From: Gordonia asplenii
Lineage (GTDB): Bacteria; Actinomycetota; Actinomycetes; Mycobacteriales; Mycobacteriaceae
Length of the DNA stretch: 42,379 bases
Direction of reading: 5' to 3'
Assembly (NCBI RefSeq): GCF_012933505.1
Contig: NZ_JABBNB010000042.1
Location: 1-42,379, forward strand
Part shown: positions 40,400 to 42,379 of the stretch, one piece after another
How the letters are laid out: every line of letters starts with the position of its first letter
How positions within the stretch are numbered: the first letter of the stretch is position 1
Notes under the pieces: model-generated
The model's input: the letters and a program-made list of their open reading frames with translations, nothing else
Databases searched by the model: none
What the model was told of the DNA's origin: nothing
Program-made: the position numbers and the translations under genes

Positions 40400-41024
40400 C
40401 GTTGTCCATCGACCCGTAGTTGTGTGCCGCGTAGTTGCACGCGGCGACGATGTTGCTGACCGGGTTCCAGATGTCGAAGGCGGTTCCGGGAACGTGATAG
40501 GCGGCGAACGTCGGGTCGATGACCTGCAGCAGCCCCTTCGACGGTATGCCGGCGGCGGCATTCGAGTCGCTGAGATTGATCGCTCGCGGGTCGCCGGTCG
40601 ACTCACGCATCACGTTGCGCATGATGCCTTCGTAGGTCGCCGGGATGTGATTCTTACGAAGGATGTCGAGCGACTCGCGAATCCAACCGTCGAGATTGTT
40701 CTGGTACTTCGAGAAGATCTTGACCGCGCCGGTCGACGACTGGAATCCCGACGCCGCCGGAGCCTGCGAGGTGAAGTCAGCCGTATGCGTCGGCGCGAAG
40801 AGCTTGGCCGTCGTCGGCGCCGGGGCCGCCAACGCGTCTAGCGTGCCCTGGTCGTCGAGGTTATGCGCATCGGCTGCCGGCTCGACCTGGGCGGGAGTGC
40901 TGGCGCTGACGGCTCCCGCGGAGACTCCCGCAGCCACAGCGAACGTGACCGCACCGGCTGCAAATCGTTTCGGCGATCGGGCAGCGTGGCGGGCACGCCG
41001 GGTCATGGTGGCTACAGCAGGCAT
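40383..41024 (-). CDS. Exported lytic transglycosylase-like protein
   Basis: 213 residues. N-terminal signal: basic RRARHAARSPKRFAAG, hydrophobic AVTFAVAAGVSAGAVSAS, then an Ala/Pro linker. From about residue 110 an SLT-type lysozyme-like domain: catalytic Glu141 in NVMRESTGDPRAINLSDSN, GIPSKGLLQVIDPTFAAYH and NPVSNIVAACNYAAHNYG. Such proteins cut peptidoglycan strands outside the membrane. I chose the ATG at 41024; an in-frame start 60 bases upstream would lengthen the signal implausibly. Convergent overlap of 17 bp with PadR. The 240-bp leader region contains a small GCCACT-GAA-AGTGGC hairpin. Confidence 0.88.
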   Translation of the reverse strand: MPAVATMTRRARHAARSPKRFAAGAVTFAVAAGVSAGAVSASTPAQVEPAADAHNLDDQGTLDALAAPAPTTAKLFAPTHTADFTSQAPAASGFQSSTGAVKIFSKYQNNLDGWIRESLDILRKNHIPATYEGIMRNVMRESTGDPRAINLSDSNAAAGIPSKGLLQVIDPTFAAYHVPGTAFDIWNPVSNIVAACNYAAHNYGSMDNVNSAY

Positions 41025-41265
41025 AGTCAATGATTCCTCAACATCTTTTTGGCCCCGTGCATCCTCGCGAGAGGGGGCTGGCACGGGCTCTCACCGTCTT
41101 GCTCAGATAACAGATTGATATACGTAGCTGAGAAAATCCAGTGTGCCGCCACTGAAAGTGGCCCGCCTCCCCCGTGATTCGCAATGATGAACATCGGATT
41201 TCGTCGGGATGACCTGCACCGATCTTGCGTCTTACCGTGTGGCCCGTCTCACAGAAAAAGTTCGG
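41025..41265. other. 241-bp gap before transglycosylase gene
   Basis: Upstream (minus strand) of the transglycosylase gene and downstream of the SRPBCC gene on the same strand. Besides a 15-bp hairpin GCCACT-GAA-AGTGGC near 41147-41161 and an AT-richer stretch at 41105-41135 that could be the promoter, I see no named signal. I looked for the c-di-AMP (ydaO) riboswitch often found before actinobacterial cell-wall hydrolases and could not match its conserved core. Confidence 0.4.
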
Positions 41266-41721
41266 CTACGCCTCGTTGGCCTTACGCGCCAGAACTTCCT
41301 TGGTGAACCCCTTCGAGGCGATCTCGTTGATCATCTTGGCCCCCTTCTTCAACACAAAGCCGGGCAGCTTGATCTTCGGTTCCAGGTACACCTCGACGTC
41401 GACGTGCGTGCCGCCGTCAGCGTTGGGCGAAAGCACATACCGACCGCCCTGTGAGCGGATCGCAGTACCCTCCTTGGCGGTATCCCACTTGCAGGTCAGG
41501 TCGGTGAACTCGTAGTTGAAGACGAGGTGATCGGTGATTCCGACCAGCCCGGCCTCGGCCTCGACGACGCTCGGGTTGCCACTGGCATCACGCTCGATGA
41601 CCTTCGCCGTCTTGTGCGACGCCGACCACTGCGGTAGCGACTCGACGTCGAGCAGCGTGGCGTAGGCGAGTTCGGGGCTCGCGTCGATGTCGAATTCCAC
41701 CTTGTCTGTAATGACTCCCAC
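41266..41721 (-). CDS. SRPBCC-family lipid-binding-fold protein
   Basis: 151 residues from a GTG at 41721 (VGVITDKVEFDIDASPELAY). Pattern of a START/polyketide-cyclase-like fold: VEFDIDASPELAYATLLDVESLPQWSASHKTAKVIERD ... VFNYEFTDLTCKW ... THVDVEVYLEPKIKLPGFVLKKGAKMINEIASKGF. Mycobacterial proteins of this kind bind or carry hydrophobic ligands; the substrate is unknown. The ribosome-binding site is weak. A longer start 57 bases upstream is possible but overlaps the presumed promoter of the next gene. Confidence 0.85.
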   Translation of the reverse strand: MGVITDKVEFDIDASPELAYATLLDVESLPQWSASHKTAKVIERDASGNPSVVEAEAGLVGITDHLVFNYEFTDLTCKWDTAKEGTAIRSQGGRYVLSPNADGGTHVDVEVYLEPKIKLPGFVLKKGAKMINEIASKGFTKEVLARKANEA

Positions 41722-41789
41722 GGACGTCAAGGTACCGTGTGCGCCGTTTCGATGCCGGAGCGGTCGACGGCGCGCCAATATTGTTAACT

Positions 41790-42353
41790 ATGCGTAAGAA
41801 AATGCTGAGCGGTCCATTGTTTCGCACGATCGCGGTAGCCGCGTCGGTAGCCGCTGCGGCGGTCCCACTCGCCGGCGCGGCCGGCCGAGCAGAGGCCGCA
41901 CCACACACCGCTGTCGTCACCAGCGGTGGGCACTTCTGGAGTCCGCCCGACATGGACATCACACGTGCGCGGGTCACCTACGACGCGCGCACCGGATATC
42001 TGCAGGTCGCGATCACTCACCGCGGGTCGCGCACCAGCCGTGCCTTCTCCGAAACCGTGGCGCTCACAAGCACCTCGATCTACCGCAGCGGTCATTCCGA
42101 GCCCGACGGCATCCACATCACCAGTTCGACGAGTTACCCGCCGAGCTTCTACCTGACCAACGGCGGTGCCCAGAGCCAACGCGGCCCGGTGAACGTCGTG
42201 CGCAGCGGTCCGGTGACCACCTACACGATCGTCTCGCCGACGACGCGCGGCCGCACGCTGAGGTATCTCTCGGTGTCGGCGAACAACGGTGTCGTCTGCG
42301 AATCGATGTGCATGCCCGGCGGGGAGCTCGACGAACAGCCCCTTCGGCTGTAG
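41790..42353 (+). CDS. Exported protein of unknown function
   Basis: 187 residues. Clear Sec signal peptide: MRKKMLSGPLFRTIAVAASV then AAAAVPLAGAAGRAEA with a predicted cleavage before APHTA. The mature part has no recognised domain: GHFWSPPDMDITRARVTYDARTG, LQVAITHRGSRTSR, and two cysteines near the end in VVCESMCMPGG that could form a disulfide. Predominantly beta by eye. The ATG at 41790 is preferred over an in-frame one at 41739, which would put basic residues and the neighbouring promoter in the protein. Divergent from the SRPBCC gene. Confidence 0.75.
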   Translation: MRKKMLSGPLFRTIAVAASVAAAAVPLAGAAGRAEAAPHTAVVTSGGHFWSPPDMDITRARVTYDARTGYLQVAITHRGSRTSRAFSETVALTSTSIYRSGHSEPDGIHITSSTSYPPSFYLTNGGAQSQRGPVNVVRSGPVTTYTIVSPTTRGRTLRYLSVSANNGVVCESMCMPGGELDEQPLRL

Positions 42354-42379
42354 CTCGCCACTACATGGCGGCCACGGGC

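Noticed and set aside
41025..41265. Possible ydaO (c-di-AMP) riboswitch ahead of the transglycosylase gene
   Set aside because: The conserved core could not be aligned by eye; left as an unexplained leader.

Overview
The window is high-GC, densely packed actinobacterial DNA. Short stop/start overlaps between genes, an F420-type luciferase-like oxidoreductase, a short (about 490-residue) PpdK like the mycobacterial one, NDMA-type alcohol dehydrogenase and SRPBCC/PadR/TetR genes point to a mycolic-acid actinomycete. The long nested repeats built around 'GGTTTCGACACGCTCGTCG' and 'GGCTCAACCAGC' make me think of Gordonia, but that is a recollection, not something I could test. No tRNA, rRNA, CRISPR, prophage or transposase gene is visible.

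Layout. (1) 0.1-3.1 kb: thioesterase + rhodanese (minus), and a TetR + EamA-exporter pair (plus) behind a perfect 26-bp palindrome; then an alpha/beta hydrolase. (2) 4.1-10.2 kb: a minus-strand run of PEP-utiliser-type phosphotransferase, F420-type oxidoreductase, SnoaL-like protein, APH-type kinase and histidine phosphatase, divergent from surE. This is a set unusually rich in phosphate-transfer and phosphate-removal enzymes around one oxidoreductase. (3) 10.6-19.6 kb: an AMP-forming CoA ligase + winged-helix protein (minus), divergent from a tightly overlapping operon P450 - aldehyde dehydrogenase - short-chain dehydrogenase - short PPDK - TetR - flavin/2Fe-2S reductase (plus). On paper this takes a C-H bond through alcohol, aldehyde and acid to an acyl-CoA, with an unexplained phosphotransferase in the middle. 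(4) 20.0-31.8 kb: a nearly complete phenylacetate (paa) catabolic cluster in three transcription units: TetR-paaZ-paaI (minus), paaF-paaH-paaG (plus) and paaABCDEK plus an AraC regulator (plus). Each unit has a related ACCGACC-type palindrome at its promoter. The terminal thiolase paaJ is not in the window. (5) 32.7-37.8 kb: alcohol dehydrogenase and aldehyde dehydrogenase (minus), divergent from an AraC regulator and an acyl-CoA dehydrogenase-like protein (plus); by position these could feed phenylacetaldehyde into the paa route. (6) 38.3-42.4 kb: MOSC protein, small membrane protein, tiny Arg-rich protein, PadR regulator, lytic transglycosylase-like exported protein, SRPBCC protein, and an exported protein of unknown function.

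The non-coding space is concentrated in three tail-to-tail gaps (10.2-10.6, 31.8-32.7 and 37.8-38.3 kb). Each holds one copy, in the same orientation, of a 240-280 bp element with imperfect terminal inverted repeats.

Most interesting for follow-up: the two incomplete and perhaps complementary PEP-synthase-type proteins in regions 2 and 3; the element that sits only in convergent gaps; and a pair of tiny arginine-rich genes, each preceded by an inverted repeat near its ribosome-binding site and followed by a strong hairpin.
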